Source of the DNA: DATARH01 sp963746885
GTDB lineage: Bacteria; Pseudomonadota; Alphaproteobacteria; ATCC43930; CGMCC-115725
Reading direction: 5' to 3'
Length of the DNA stretch: 64,000 nt
Assembly (NCBI GenBank): GCA_963746885.1
Contig: CAVVDM010000004.1
Location: forward strand, 558,001-622,000
Shown here: positions 41,443 through 50,434 of the stretch, piece after piece
Layout of the letters: every line of letters begins with the position of its first letter
Position numbering within the stretch: position 1 is the stretch's first letter
Notes under the pieces: generated by a model
The model's input: only the letters and a program-made list of their open reading frames with translations
Told to the model about the DNA's origin: nothing
The model's database searches: none
Program-made: the position numbers and the translations under genes

Positions 41443-42360
41443 ATGGCGTTCCGCACCCTGGTCGAGGGATTGGAGTTTCCCGAAGGGCCGGTGGCGCTGG
41501 ACGACGGCTCGGTGCTGCTGGTCGAGATCGCCGGCGGCGCACTGACCCGGGTTGCGGCCGATGGGGCAAAGAGCATTGTCGCGCGCACCGGCGGCGGGCC
41601 GAACGGCGCCGCCATCGGTCCCGACGGCAAGTGCTACATCGCCAATAACGGCGGCTTCGAGTGGCACCGGGAGGGCGGCCATATCCGACCGCTGACGCAA
41701 GCACGCGATTATTCCGGCGGGCGGATCGAGCGGGTCGATCTCGCGACGGGCGCCATCGAGGTGCTGTACCGCGCCTGCGGCGACGTGCCGCTCAAAGGGC
41801 CGAACGATCTCGTGTTCGACGCCGATGGCGGGTTCTATTTCACCGATCTCGGCAAGCGGCGCCCGCGCGACATGGATATCGGCGCGCTCTATTACGCCCG
41901 GGCCGACGGCTCGTTCATCACCGAAGTCGCCTATCCGATGGTGACGCCGAACGGGGTCGGCCTGTCGCCGGACGGCAGAACGCTCTACGTCGCCGAGACC
42001 GAGGCGGCGCGACTCTGGGCGTTTCCGATCGAGGCGCCGGGGGTTGTCAAGAAGGATCCCTGGCCGTCGCCGCATGGCGGTCGCCTCATCGCCGGCATGG
42101 GCGGCTATCAGCGCTTCGATTCACTGGCGGTGCAAGAGGACGGGCGGATCTGCGTCGCGACATTGGTCAACGGCGGCATCACGGTGATTTCGCCCGACGG
42201 GCGGCACATCGAGCATCATGCGATGCCCGATCCGATGACGACCAACATCTGCTTCGGCGGCCCGGACATGAAGACCGCCTTCATCACGCTGTCGTGGACC
42301 GGGCGGCTCGTTGCGGTCGACTGGGCGGAGGCGGGCCTCAGGCTCAACCACGCGCGCTAG
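41443..42360 (+). CDS. SMP-30/gluconolactonase/LRE-family hydrolase
   Basis: This 305-residue six-bladed beta-propeller starts with LEFPEGPVALDDGSVLLVEI, where the glutamate in FPEGP is a metal ligand. Other ligands are in PNGAAIGPDGKCYIANNGGF, KGPNDLVFDADGGFYFTDLG (Asn-Asp) and TPNGVGLSPDGRTLYVAET. The family hydrolyses lactones or organophosphates using a divalent metal. In catabolic settings it often opens sugar or aromatic-derived lactones. It follows the Rieske protein by 17 bases. No phosphate or sugar specificity can be read. Confidence 0.9.
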   Translation: MAFRTLVEGLEFPEGPVALDDGSVLLVEIAGGALTRVAADGAKSIVARTGGGPNGAAIGPDGKCYIANNGGFEWHREGGHIRPLTQARDYSGGRIERVDLATGAIEVLYRACGDVPLKGPNDLVFDADGGFYFTDLGKRRPRDMDIGALYYARADGSFITEVAYPMVTPNGVGLSPDGRTLYVAETEAARLWAFPIEAPGVVKKDPWPSPHGGRLIAGMGGYQRFDSLAVQEDGRICVATLVNGGITVISPDGRHIEHHAMPDPMTTNICFGGPDMKTAFITLSWTGRLVAVDWAEAGLRLNHAR

Positions 42361-43515
42361 GTGCCGCCTTGCGGTGACCCAATTCTGGGGATAATCGCGC
42401 TAAGCGGTTGGCTACAGGAGCGATCCTCAAGCGCACGGGTCGGACGGAATTGGGGATTGTTCTGGGATAACAATCGGCTTGCCCGCGCCGGCCGGTTGCC
42501 GCAGCGTCGAGCCTTCACAGGCGAGCCGGCCCCAGATCGCCGGTTCCCGACGCTACGGAACGCCATGGTCTCGTGCCCGCAACCAAGAAAGGGATCCGAC
42601 CCGACGGCGACGTTTCCGACGCACGGCGAAGTCCCGACGCCGCGGCTTGCCGCTGCATATTCCGCGGACCCCGATGCCCCGCTCGGGAAATCGCGGGACA
42701 GCAGCGCGGCGCCGCTGACGGAGGAGGACACCCGCTCGGCTGGACCGCCGATCCAGCGTGCGGCGGTGTCCACGACGCGCGAGCGGCTGGCCCGCGGCGC
42801 GGTTCTGCTGCTGTTCATCCCGATGGTGTTGCTGGCCGGGTTGTACATCGGTGCGTCACTCACCGGGGGGCCGACGACATCCCCTCCTCCCGCCCTGCCG
42901 CACCAGCCGGAATCGCCGCGCGCCGAAAGGTTGGCACCAACGCGTCGAGAGACGGTATCGCCAGGGCCTACCGAGCTGCCAGCTGCCGCGAAAAATCCAC
43001 CGCCGTCGCCTTTTGTTGCGCAGCGGAGCGGAATGCTGCCTCAGTCATCCGAGGCGATCGCCCGATTTGCTCCGCCGCCAGCGCCGCCGCCGCGGTTGTC
43101 ACCCCCGAATTGGTCCCTGCAAATGACCCCCGGGTCGCTGCTGACGCCGGCAGAAGCGGCCGAGCTGGCAGCGCGCGGCGATGCGCTGATCCGCGCCGGC
43201 GAGACGGAAGCCGCGCGCCGGCTTTACCAGCGCGCCGCCTTGGCCGGAAACGGAACCGCGGCATTGCGGCTCGGCCAGACGTTCGACCCGGCCTTCCGCC
43301 GTCGCGCGCACCGGCACAGCCCGCCCAGCGATCTGGGTCAGGCCGTATACTGGTACCGGCAGGCGCAAGATCTCGGCAACGTCGAGGTCGAGCCTCTGCT
43401 GCGGCGGGCCGAGATTGCCGCCCGCTCACGCTGGAACGGCTCGATTGAGCTGCCGCAGCGACCGGTTTCGCGAGAATTTCTGCGCCGGCACCACCGGCTC
43501 CACCATGCTGAATGA
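42361..43515 (+). CDS. Membrane-anchored protein with C-terminal Sel1-like repeat
   Basis: The reading frame is open from 42361, but the first about 68 codons do not look like protein; the ATG at 42565 (MVSCPQPRKG) is a more likely start, giving about 316 residues. A basic, disordered N-terminal part leads to a single membrane segment (GAVLLLFIPMVLLAGLYIGA), a Pro-rich linker and a C-terminal region with Sel1/TPR-like helices (AAELAARGDALIRAGETEAA, ALRLGQTFDPAF, LGQAVYWYRQAQDLGNVEVE). The domain after the membrane should be periplasmic. Sel1-type proteins are adaptors in envelope processes. The 205 bases between the SMP-30 stop and the ATG contain no other gene that I can see. Confidence 0.7.
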   Translation: MPPCGDPILGIIALSGWLQERSSSARVGRNWGLFWDNNRLARAGRLPQRRAFTGEPAPDRRFPTLRNAMVSCPQPRKGSDPTATFPTHGEVPTPRLAAAYSADPDAPLGKSRDSSAAPLTEEDTRSAGPPIQRAAVSTTRERLARGAVLLLFIPMVLLAGLYIGASLTGGPTTSPPPALPHQPESPRAERLAPTRRETVSPGPTELPAAAKNPPPSPFVAQRSGMLPQSSEAIARFAPPPAPPPRLSPPNWSLQMTPGSLLTPAEAAELAARGDALIRAGETEAARRLYQRAALAGNGTAALRLGQTFDPAFRRRAHRHSPPSDLGQAVYWYRQAQDLGNVEVEPLLRRAEIAARSRWNGSIELPQRPVSREFLRRHHRLHHAE

Positions 43516-43530
43516 GCGACGAGCGCCAGA

Positions 43531-45562
43531 TCAGGCGGCGAGACCTCGCTGTTCAAGGAGCGGTGCAATCGCCGGATCGCGACCGCGGAAGGCGCGATAG
43601 AGCACCATCGGGTCGGCCGTGTCGCCGGCGCTGTAGATCGCCTTGAGGCGTGCCGCCAGCGCCGGATCGAACGGATCGCCGGCGTCGGTGAAGGCGGCAA
43701 AGCCATCGGCGTCGAGCACTTCGGCCCACAGATAGGCGTAATACCCGGCCGCGTAGCCGCCGCCGGCGAACAGGTGCTGGAAATGTGTCGGGCGATGCCG
43801 CAGCCCGATCTCCGGCGGCATGCCGACCCGCGCGACAAACTCCTTCTCGAAGGCCGCAATGTCGATTCCCCCGGGTCAGGGCTTCGATGCAGCTCGAGGT
43901 CGAGCATGGCGCAGGCGGCGTATTCGACGGTCGCGAAGCCCTGGTTGAAATTGCGTGCGGCGAGCAGGCGCTCAAGCAGCGCCTCCGGCAATGGTTCACC
44001 GGTCTGGTAGTGCCGGGCATAATGGCGCAGCGTCTGCGGCACCGACAGCCAGTGCTCGAACACCTGCGAGGGGAACTCGACAAAGTCGCGCCGGACCGCG
44101 GTGCCCGATTGCGAGGGATAGCGCACCCGCGACAACAGCCCGTGCAGCCCGTGGCCGAACTCGTGAAACAGCGTGCGGGCATCGTCGAAGCTGAGCAGGG
44201 TCGGGTCGCCCTTGGCGAAGTTGTTGTTGTTGACGATGATCGGCAACACGTCGCCGTCGAGGGTGTGCTGCTCGCGATAGCTGCTCATCCAGGCGCCCGA
44301 GTGCTTGCCGGGCCGGGCGAAATTGTCGTGCAGGAAGAGGCCGATCGGCCGGCTGGCCCGGTCGCGGACCTCCCAGGCGCGCACGTCCGGGTGATAGACG
44401 GGACAGTCCGGGCGCTCGACAAAGCTTATGCCGAACAGCCGCCCGGCCGTGTCGAAGGCGGCGCGGACCATATTGTCGAGCACGAAATACGGCTTCAGCT
44501 CGGCCTCATCGAGCGCGTATTTCTGCTGCCGCACCTTCTCGGCATAATACCGCCAGTCCCACGGCGCGAGCGGCTGGTTGAGCCCATCGGCGCGAGCCGC
44601 CGTTTCCAGTTCGGCGCGTTCCTCGGCTGCCTTGTGCTTGGCCGGCTCCCACACCTGGCGCAGCAATTCCTCGGCGGCCTGCGGCGTCTTCGCCATCGTG
44701 TCGTCGAGCCGGTAGGCGGCGAAATTGTCGTAGCCGAGCAGGCGCGCCTGCTCGGCGCGCAACGCCAGGATCTCGCCGATCAGCGGCGCGTTGTCGTGCG
44801 CGCCCGGGTGGGCGCCGCGCGCGGCCCACGCCTCGCAGGCGGCTTGACGCAACTCGCGGCGGGCGGAAAACGTCAGAAACGGCTCGACCGAGGCGCGCGC
44901 CAAGGTGATCACATACTTGCCGTCAAGGCCGCGCTCGCTTGCGGCCGCAGCGGCGGCGGAGCGGGCAAACTCGGGCAGCCCGTCGAGCTCGCTCTGGCCG
45001 AGCGCGAGGCGCCATTCGTCCTCGTCGTGCAGCACGTTCTGGCCGAACAGCGTGTGCAATGTCGCGAGGCGCTCGGAGATCGCCGCCATGCGCGCCTTGC
45101 CGGCGCCATCGAGGCGCGCGCCACTGCGCACGAGGCGCAGATGATGCCGCTCCAGCAGCCGCAGTTGCGTGGGCGTCAGGGCGAGACGGTCGCGCTCGCG
45201 ATAGAGCGCGTCGATCCGCGCGAACAGGTCCGGATCGAGCGCGACGCGCATCTGATGCAGCGGCAAGGCTGCGGCGCGTAATCGCGGTCGATCGCCTGCA
45301 GCGCGTCGTTCGTCGCGCTGGCGTCGAGGTTGTGGAACACGCGGCCGACCCGCTGCAGCAGCCGCCCGCTGCGTTCCAGCGCCTCGATCGTGTTGGCGAA
45401 ATCGGGCGGCGCCGCGGCGCCGGCGATCGCCGCGATCTCGGCCATGTGCTCTGCCATGCCGCGGTCGAAGGCGGGCGGAAAATGCTCGGGGCGGATCCGG
45501 TCGAACGGCGGCAGCTCGAACGGCGTCGTCCAGGTGTCAAAAAAGGGATTGTCGGTCATCAT
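43531..45562 (-). pseudogene. M3-family metallopeptidase (oligopeptidase A/dipeptidyl carboxypeptidase type), two frameshifts as read
   Basis: The ATG at 45562 starts MTDNPFFDTWTTPFELPPFD. After AIDRDYAP (near 45268) the frame changes to LPLHQMRVALDPDLFARI and continues for about 450 residues, including the zinc motif LFHEFGHGLHGLLSRVRYPS (HExxH) and WRYYAEKVRQQKYALDEAEL. Near 43870 a G-run (five G where six restore the frame) shifts to the last 110 residues: IDIAAFEKEFVARVGMPPEI, HFQHLFAGGGYAAGYYAYLW, and the stop at 43531. Each change is net -1 (or +2). The restored length is about 677 residues, normal for oligopeptidase A. It degrades short peptides, including signal-peptide remnants, in the cytoplasm. 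It overlaps nothing; the Sel1 gene converges 15 bases away. Confidence 0.8.
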
Positions 45563-45566
45563 TCAC

Positions 45567-46373
45567 TCACGATCCGGAGCCTTTGCCGCGAAAGTCGGGT
45601 GGGCGCTTTTCGAGGAAAGCCTGGGTGCCTTCCTTCGCTTCCTCGGTGTTGTAATAGAGCGCCAGCGCCTCGAAGCCGAGCGCGCCGATGCCCTTGATGT
45701 TCTCGCTGTCGGCGTTGAACGAGCGCTTGGCGATGGCGAGCGCGGTCGGGCTCAATGCCAGGATCTCGCGGCACCAGGATTCGACCTCGGCGTCAAGCTG
45801 CTCGGCCGGCACGACCTTGTTGACGAGCCCCATCTGGAAGGCTTCGGCCGCGGTGTAACGGCGGCACAGAAACCAGATCTCGCGCGCCCGCTTCTCGCCG
45901 ACCAGCCGCGACAGATAGGCCGTGCCCCAGCCCGGATCGACCGAGCCGACGCGCGGGCCGACCTGGCCGAACTGGGCCTTTTCCGAGGCGATCGTCAGGT
46001 CGCACACGGTCGCCAGCACGTTGCCGCCGCCGATCGCGTAGCCCTGCACCTTGGCGATGACCGGCTTGCGGCTGTCACGGATCGCGCTGTGCAACTCCTC
46101 GATCGGCAATCCGACGAGGCCGCGCCCGCCGTAGCCGCTGTCGCTCGTGCCGCCTTCGGCGCGCGAGGAATTGTCGCCGCCGGCGCAGAAGGCGCGCTCG
46201 CCCGCGCCGGCCAGCACGATGACACCGACCGCGCGGTCGCCCTCGGCATCGCGCATCGCCGCCAGCATCTCCTCGACGGTCTCGGCGCGAAACGCGTTCA
46301 GCACCGCCGGGCGGTTGATCGTGATCGTCGCAATGCCGTCGCGTTTCTCATAGAGGATGTCCTCGAACACCAT
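45567..46373 (-). CDS. Enoyl-CoA hydratase/isomerase-family hydrolase (BadI-like)
   Basis: This 268-residue crotonase-fold protein starts at the ATG at 46373, with GGGAGGG about 7 bases upstream. The oxyanion-hole segments are AGERAFCAGGDNSSR and VQGYAIGGGNVLATVCDL. The sequence is notably close, from memory, to BadI (2-ketocyclohexanecarboxyl-CoA hydrolase of Rhodopseudomonas palustris) and to MenB: FGQVGPRVGSVDPGWGTAYL, LCRRYTAAEAFQMGLVNKVV, SPTALAIAKRSFNADSENI. BadI opens the alicyclic ring in benzoyl-CoA/cyclohexanecarboxylate breakdown. Ring cleavage of an alicyclic CoA thioester is thus the best guess. The M3 peptidase starts 4 bases after its stop, so the two may share a transcript. 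Confidence 0.87.
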   Translation of the reverse strand: MVFEDILYEKRDGIATITINRPAVLNAFRAETVEEMLAAMRDAEGDRAVGVIVLAGAGERAFCAGGDNSSRAEGGTSDSGYGGRGLVGLPIEELHSAIRDSRKPVIAKVQGYAIGGGNVLATVCDLTIASEKAQFGQVGPRVGSVDPGWGTAYLSRLVGEKRAREIWFLCRRYTAAEAFQMGLVNKVVPAEQLDAEVESWCREILALSPTALAIAKRSFNADSENIKGIGALGFEALALYYNTEEAKEGTQAFLEKRPPDFRGKGSGS

Positions 46374-46560
46374 TACCGCACCCTCCCGGCAGGAAACTCC
46401 ATCCGCGCCGCCTCCAAGTATATGAACCAATGTGCCGGAAAAATATCGCGGATCGTCGGCCCGGGGGCAGACGGCAGGAGCGCCGATCCGGCGGGCTGTT
46501 CGGGGTGTCCCGCGACCGGCTATATTGCCGGCTAGATTGAACGCATCGGCATCTGTTGGA

Positions 46561-46600
46561 CGATGACCGGCGAACGATGATCGGCGAACGATGATCCGCA
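46561..46600 (+). repeat. 14-bp tandem repeat over the start of the lytic transglycosylase gene
   Basis: CGATGACCGGCGAA, CGATGATCGGCGAA and CGATGATCCGCA follow one another. Each contains an ATG, so several start codons in two frames compete just before or at the annotated start (46591). Confidence 0.85.
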
Positions 46601-47655
46601 CCGCGCTCGGCGCGCTGGCGATTGTTGTGGGCGTCGCGGCGCCCGCATTGATGCCGGCCCCGGTCGGCGGCCCGACCGCGCCGCTTCGCGCAGCACCCGC
46701 GGCGGCACCCCCCGTTCGCCTGGTGCCCGGCGGCATGATGCGGACCGTTCTGGTGTGGAGCCTGCCGGTGTTCCCGAACCCGCCCTCAAACCTCGCGACG
46801 GGCGGACACAGCACGCTCGACCGGATCGCCTACGCGGTCGAGGGCGCCGAATCGAGCCATGGCCGCAACCCGCTGATGTGGCGTGCCGACCTGCGCGGCC
46901 CGCAAGGCCCGATGCAGGTCGCGGCATTGGCGGCGGTCGATGTCGGCGGCGGCGACCGGTTCGATGTCGACCAGAACCGGGCTCTCGGGCGGGCCTACCT
47001 GGCGCGGATGTACCAGCGCTACGGCAATTGGGGCGATACGCTGCTCGCCTATAATTGGGGCCCGGGCAATCTCGATTCCTGGATCAGGGCCGGCCGGCCG
47101 CCAGGCTGGCTCAGCGCAAACACGTTCTCCTACGTCACCCGGGTCTTGTCGGAAAGCAACGCCCCCGCCTCGCACGGCATCCTCCCGCCGCAGCGAGCCA
47201 GCCAGCCGCCGCCCCCGGGCGTCCGCGCCGCAACGATTGCGGATCGCGGCCTGCGCCGGCGGGTCGTCGACAACAACCGCCTGATAGAGCGTCTCCGGGC
47301 TTTTCTCGATGGCGACCCGCACAGCCTGGCCGCCGGCGATATGGCGACGCGGCGGCGGCTGCGCCAAGTAGGAGCGAAGCTGGTCTTTGCCGTGATCCGC
47401 GAGGTGTCACGGCGGCCGGGCTACGACAATTTCAAACCGGCACGGGGGCGCACCACGACACCGGACATCGCCGCCTCGCGGCTGATCGCAGCGCTGCTGG
47501 TCGCCAAGCTGGAGGACGAAAACGCCTCGCTGGCCCTGGTCGATTCCCACCGGCGGCAGCGCAGCTTGCGCGCGCAGTCGCGCGAAACGGCGCCGGCACG
47601 GCGGGTGCGCAGCGAGCCACTCGCGAACCGAGCCACTTCGTCGCCGGCCGGATAG
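46591..47655 (+). CDS. Lytic transglycosylase, SLT-type, exported
   Basis: This is a 354-residue protein. The N-terminus is a signal peptide or anchor (TALGALAIVVGVAAPALM). The SLT lysozyme-like domain covers about residues 70-175: IAYAVEGAESSHGRNPLMW with the catalytic glutamate, GPQGPMQVAALAAVDVGGGD, ALGRAYLARMYQRYGNWGDT and LLAYNWGPGNLDSWI. It cleaves peptidoglycan with formation of 1,6-anhydroMurNAc. The C-terminal 150 residues are basic and unassigned. Start choice is uncertain because of the 14-bp repeats over the start; 46591 gives a proper signal peptide. Confidence 0.85.
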   Translation: MIRTALGALAIVVGVAAPALMPAPVGGPTAPLRAAPAAAPPVRLVPGGMMRTVLVWSLPVFPNPPSNLATGGHSTLDRIAYAVEGAESSHGRNPLMWRADLRGPQGPMQVAALAAVDVGGGDRFDVDQNRALGRAYLARMYQRYGNWGDTLLAYNWGPGNLDSWIRAGRPPGWLSANTFSYVTRVLSESNAPASHGILPPQRASQPPPPGVRAATIADRGLRRRVVDNNRLIERLRAFLDGDPHSLAAGDMATRRRLRQVGAKLVFAVIREVSRRPGYDNFKPARGRTTTPDIAASRLIAALLVAKLEDENASLALVDSHRRQRSLRAQSRETAPARRVRSEPLANRATSSPAG

Positions 47656-47748
47656 CGGCACCCCGGCGGGGCGTTAGGGATTGATCGCGATCAATGTATG
47701 GCGGCCACGCCGGCGGTAAGGTCGTCGCGACAACCGGATGCCGTCCCC

Positions 47749-50430
47749 ATGTCGATTCGCAATTTCTCCAAGCTGTTCCAGCCGCAGACGGTGGCGCTGA
47801 TCGGCGCCAGCGAGCGGCCGGGCTCGGTCGGCGCCGTCGTCGCGCGCAACCTGCGCCGTGCCGGCTTCAACGGCGAACTGCTGCTGGTCAACCCGCATCT
47901 CCAGAGCCTCGACGGGATGCCGGTTTATCCGGACGTCGCGAGCCTGCCGCGCCCGGCCGATCTCGCGGTCATCGCCACGCCGCCCGACACGGTCCCCGGC
48001 CTCGTCGCCGAACTGGGCGCGGCCGGCACCCGCGCCGCTGTCGTCATCACCGCCGGGTTCGGCGAATTGGGCGAGCAGGGCCGGACCTTGCAGCGCGCCG
48101 CGCTTGACGCCGCGCGTCCCTTTCTATTGCGCCTCGTCGGCCCCAATTGCGTCGGCATCATGGTGCCCGGCATCGGGCTCGACGCCAGCTTCTCGCATCT
48201 CGCGCCGCCGCCCGGCGGGATCGCGTTCGTCAGCCAGTCGGGTGCGATGATCACCGCGATGCTCGATTGGGCGGCGCCGCGCGGGATCGGCTTTTCGCAT
48301 GTCGTCTCATTGGGCGACATGGCGGACGTCGATTTCGGCGACATGCTCGACTATCTCGCCACCGACGCGGGCACCAATGCGATCCTGTTGTACGCCGAGG
48401 GGGTAACGCACGGCCGCAAGTTCATGTCGGCGGCGCGCGCCGCGGCGCGGCTCAAGCCGGTGCTGGTGCTCAAGGCCGGGCGATCGAGCGCGGGGGCGCG
48501 TGCCGCCTCGTCGCATACCGGCATGCTGGCCGGCAGCGACCGGGTCTATCACGCCGCGTTCCGCCGCGCCGGCATGTTGCGTGCCGAGACTATGGAGGAG
48601 CTGTTCGACGCCGCCGAAACGCTGGCGCTGACCGGCGAACAGAGCGGCGAGCGGCTCGCCATCCTGACCAATGGCGGCGGCGCCGGCGTGCTGGCGAGCG
48701 ATGCGCTCGAAGCGGCGGGCGGGCGGCTGGCCGTGCTGTCGGCGGAAACCCTGGCCCAGCTCGACCATGTGTTGCCGGCGACCTGGAGCCACGGCAACCC
48801 GGTCGACATCATCGGCGACGCGCCGGGCGCGCGTTATGCCGCAGCGCTCGAGGCGTTGTATGCCGATGACGGGATCGACGCGATCCTCGCGCTCAATTGC
48901 CCGACGGCGCTCGCCGCCCCGGAAGAGGCGGCGCGGGCGGTAATCGAATGGGCCGCCGCCCTGCCCGCGGCGGCGCGGCGGGGCCGCAACCTGTTTACCG
49001 CCTGGCTCGGGCAGCAATCGGCGGGGCCGGCGCGCAAGCTGTTCAACGCGGCGCGGGTGGCGACCTACGACACGCCCGACCAGGCGGTAACCGGCTTCCT
49101 GCACCGGGTACGCTATCAGCGCAACCAGGCACTGCTGATGGAAACCCCGCCGGCGCGGCCCGACCCGTTCGAGCCGGATGTCGCGGCGGCGCACGGCGCG
49201 ATTGCCGCCGCGCTCGCATCTGGGCGCGCCTGGCTTGACGCCACGGAAGTCGCGGCGGTGCTCGGTGCCTACCGCATCCCGCTGCCGTCTTCCCGGATCG
49301 CGCCAGACCCGGCGGCAGCCGCGGTCGCGGCCGCGGCAATCGGCTTTCCGGTGGCGCTCAAGATCAATTCGCCCGACATCACCCACAAATCCGATGTCGG
49401 TGGCATCGCGCTCGGGCTCGGCGACGCCGCTTCGGTGCGGGAGGCGGCGGCGTCGCTCCTCGATCGGGTGCGCAAGGCGAAGCCGGCGGCCCGGCTCGAA
49501 GGGTTCCTGGTGCAGCAGATGGTGCGGCGCCCGTATGCGATCGAACTGTTGGCCGGGGTCGCCGACGACCCGGTCTTCGGGCCGGTCATCCTGTTCGGCC
49601 AGGGCGGCACCGCGGTCGAGGTCATCGACGACAGCGCGGTCGGGCTGCCGCCGCTCAACCCGCTCCTGGCGCGCGCGCAGATGACCCGCACCCGGGTGTG
49701 GCGGCTGTTGCAGGGCTATCGCGACAAGCCGGCAGTGGCGATCGACGCGGTCGCCGAGGTGTTGATCCGTCTCGGCCAGCTCGCCGCCGAGCATCCCGAG
49801 ATCCGCGAGCTCGACATCAACCCGCTGCTCGCCGACGGCTCGGGCGTCGTCGCGATCGACGCGCGCATCCGCGTCGCACCGGCCACGCTGCCGGGCGCGG
49901 CGCGGCTCGCCATCGCGCCCTACCCGAAAGAGCTTGAGAGCAGCGAAAGGCTGCGCGACGGCACGCTGGTCGAGCTACGGCCGGTGCAGCCGGAGGACGA
50001 GCCGTTGCTGCACGATCTTGCGGTAAATATGACGCCGGAGGATCTGCGGCTGCGCTTCTTTGCCCCGGTGCGCGGCATCTCGCACGCGCTGGCGGCGCGC
50101 CTGACGCAGATCGACTACGACCGCGAGATGGCGCTTGTTGCGCGGCACGAGGGCACTGTGCTCGGCATCGCACGCTATTTCGCCGACCCCGACCGGCTCG
50201 CCGCCGAATACGCGATTGCCGTGCGCAGCGACTGGAAGGGCCGCGGCGTCGGCTATCTGTTGATGACCCGGCTGATCGAGATCGCCCGGAACTATGGCAT
50301 CGGCGAACTGATCGGCGAGGTGTTGCGGGAAAACGGCCCGATGCTGGCGATGTGCCGCGAACTTGGCTTCGTGGTGTCGGCCGGCGCAGACGATCCGAGC
50401 CTCGTGCGGGTGCGCAAGAAGCTGGGCTGA
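47749..50430 (+). CDS. Bifunctional ADP-forming acyl-CoA synthetase/GNAT acetyltransferase (Pat/AcsA-regulator type)
   Basis: From the ATG at 47749 this is an 893-residue fusion. Order: CoA-binding Rossmann domain (FQPQTVALIGASERPGSVGA), flavodoxin-like ligase domain with the active His region, ATP-grasp subunit-beta-like domain (PVALKINSPDITHKSDVGGI) and a C-terminal GNAT domain (about 720-893: GTVLGIARYFADPDRLAAEY, VRSDWKGRGVGYLLMTRLIE). This is the architecture of the Pat/YfiQ protein acetyltransferase, which acetylates and inactivates acetyl-CoA synthetase, and of ADP-forming acetyl-CoA synthetases. If the ligase His is present the enzyme may be catalytic rather than only regulatory. Convergent with smc, leaving 4 bases between stops. 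Confidence 0.88.
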   Translation: MSIRNFSKLFQPQTVALIGASERPGSVGAVVARNLRRAGFNGELLLVNPHLQSLDGMPVYPDVASLPRPADLAVIATPPDTVPGLVAELGAAGTRAAVVITAGFGELGEQGRTLQRAALDAARPFLLRLVGPNCVGIMVPGIGLDASFSHLAPPPGGIAFVSQSGAMITAMLDWAAPRGIGFSHVVSLGDMADVDFGDMLDYLATDAGTNAILLYAEGVTHGRKFMSAARAAARLKPVLVLKAGRSSAGARAASSHTGMLAGSDRVYHAAFRRAGMLRAETMEELFDAAETLALTGEQSGERLAILTNGGGAGVLASDALEAAGGRLAVLSAETLAQLDHVLPATWSHGNPVDIIGDAPGARYAAALEALYADDGIDAILALNCPTALAAPEEAARAVIEWAAALPAAARRGRNLFTAWLGQQSAGPARKLFNAARVATYDTPDQAVTGFLHRVRYQRNQALLMETPPARPDPFEPDVAAAHGAIAAALASGRAWLDATEVAAVLGAYRIPLPSSRIAPDPAAAAVAAAAIGFPVALKINSPDITHKSDVGGIALGLGDAASVREAAASLLDRVRKAKPAARLEGFLVQQMVRRPYAIELLAGVADDPVFGPVILFGQGGTAVEVIDDSAVGLPPLNPLLARAQMTRTRVWRLLQGYRDKPAVAIDAVAEVLIRLGQLAAEHPEIRELDINPLLADGSGVVAIDARIRVAPATLPGAARLAIAPYPKELESSERLRDGTLVELRPVQPEDEPLLHDLAVNMTPEDLRLRFFAPVRGISHALAARLTQIDYDREMALVARHEGTVLGIARYFADPDRLAAEYAIAVRSDWKGRGVGYLLMTRLIEIARNYGIGELIGEVLRENGPMLAMCRELGFVVSAGADDPSLVRVRKKLG

Positions 50431-50434
50431 GCCG

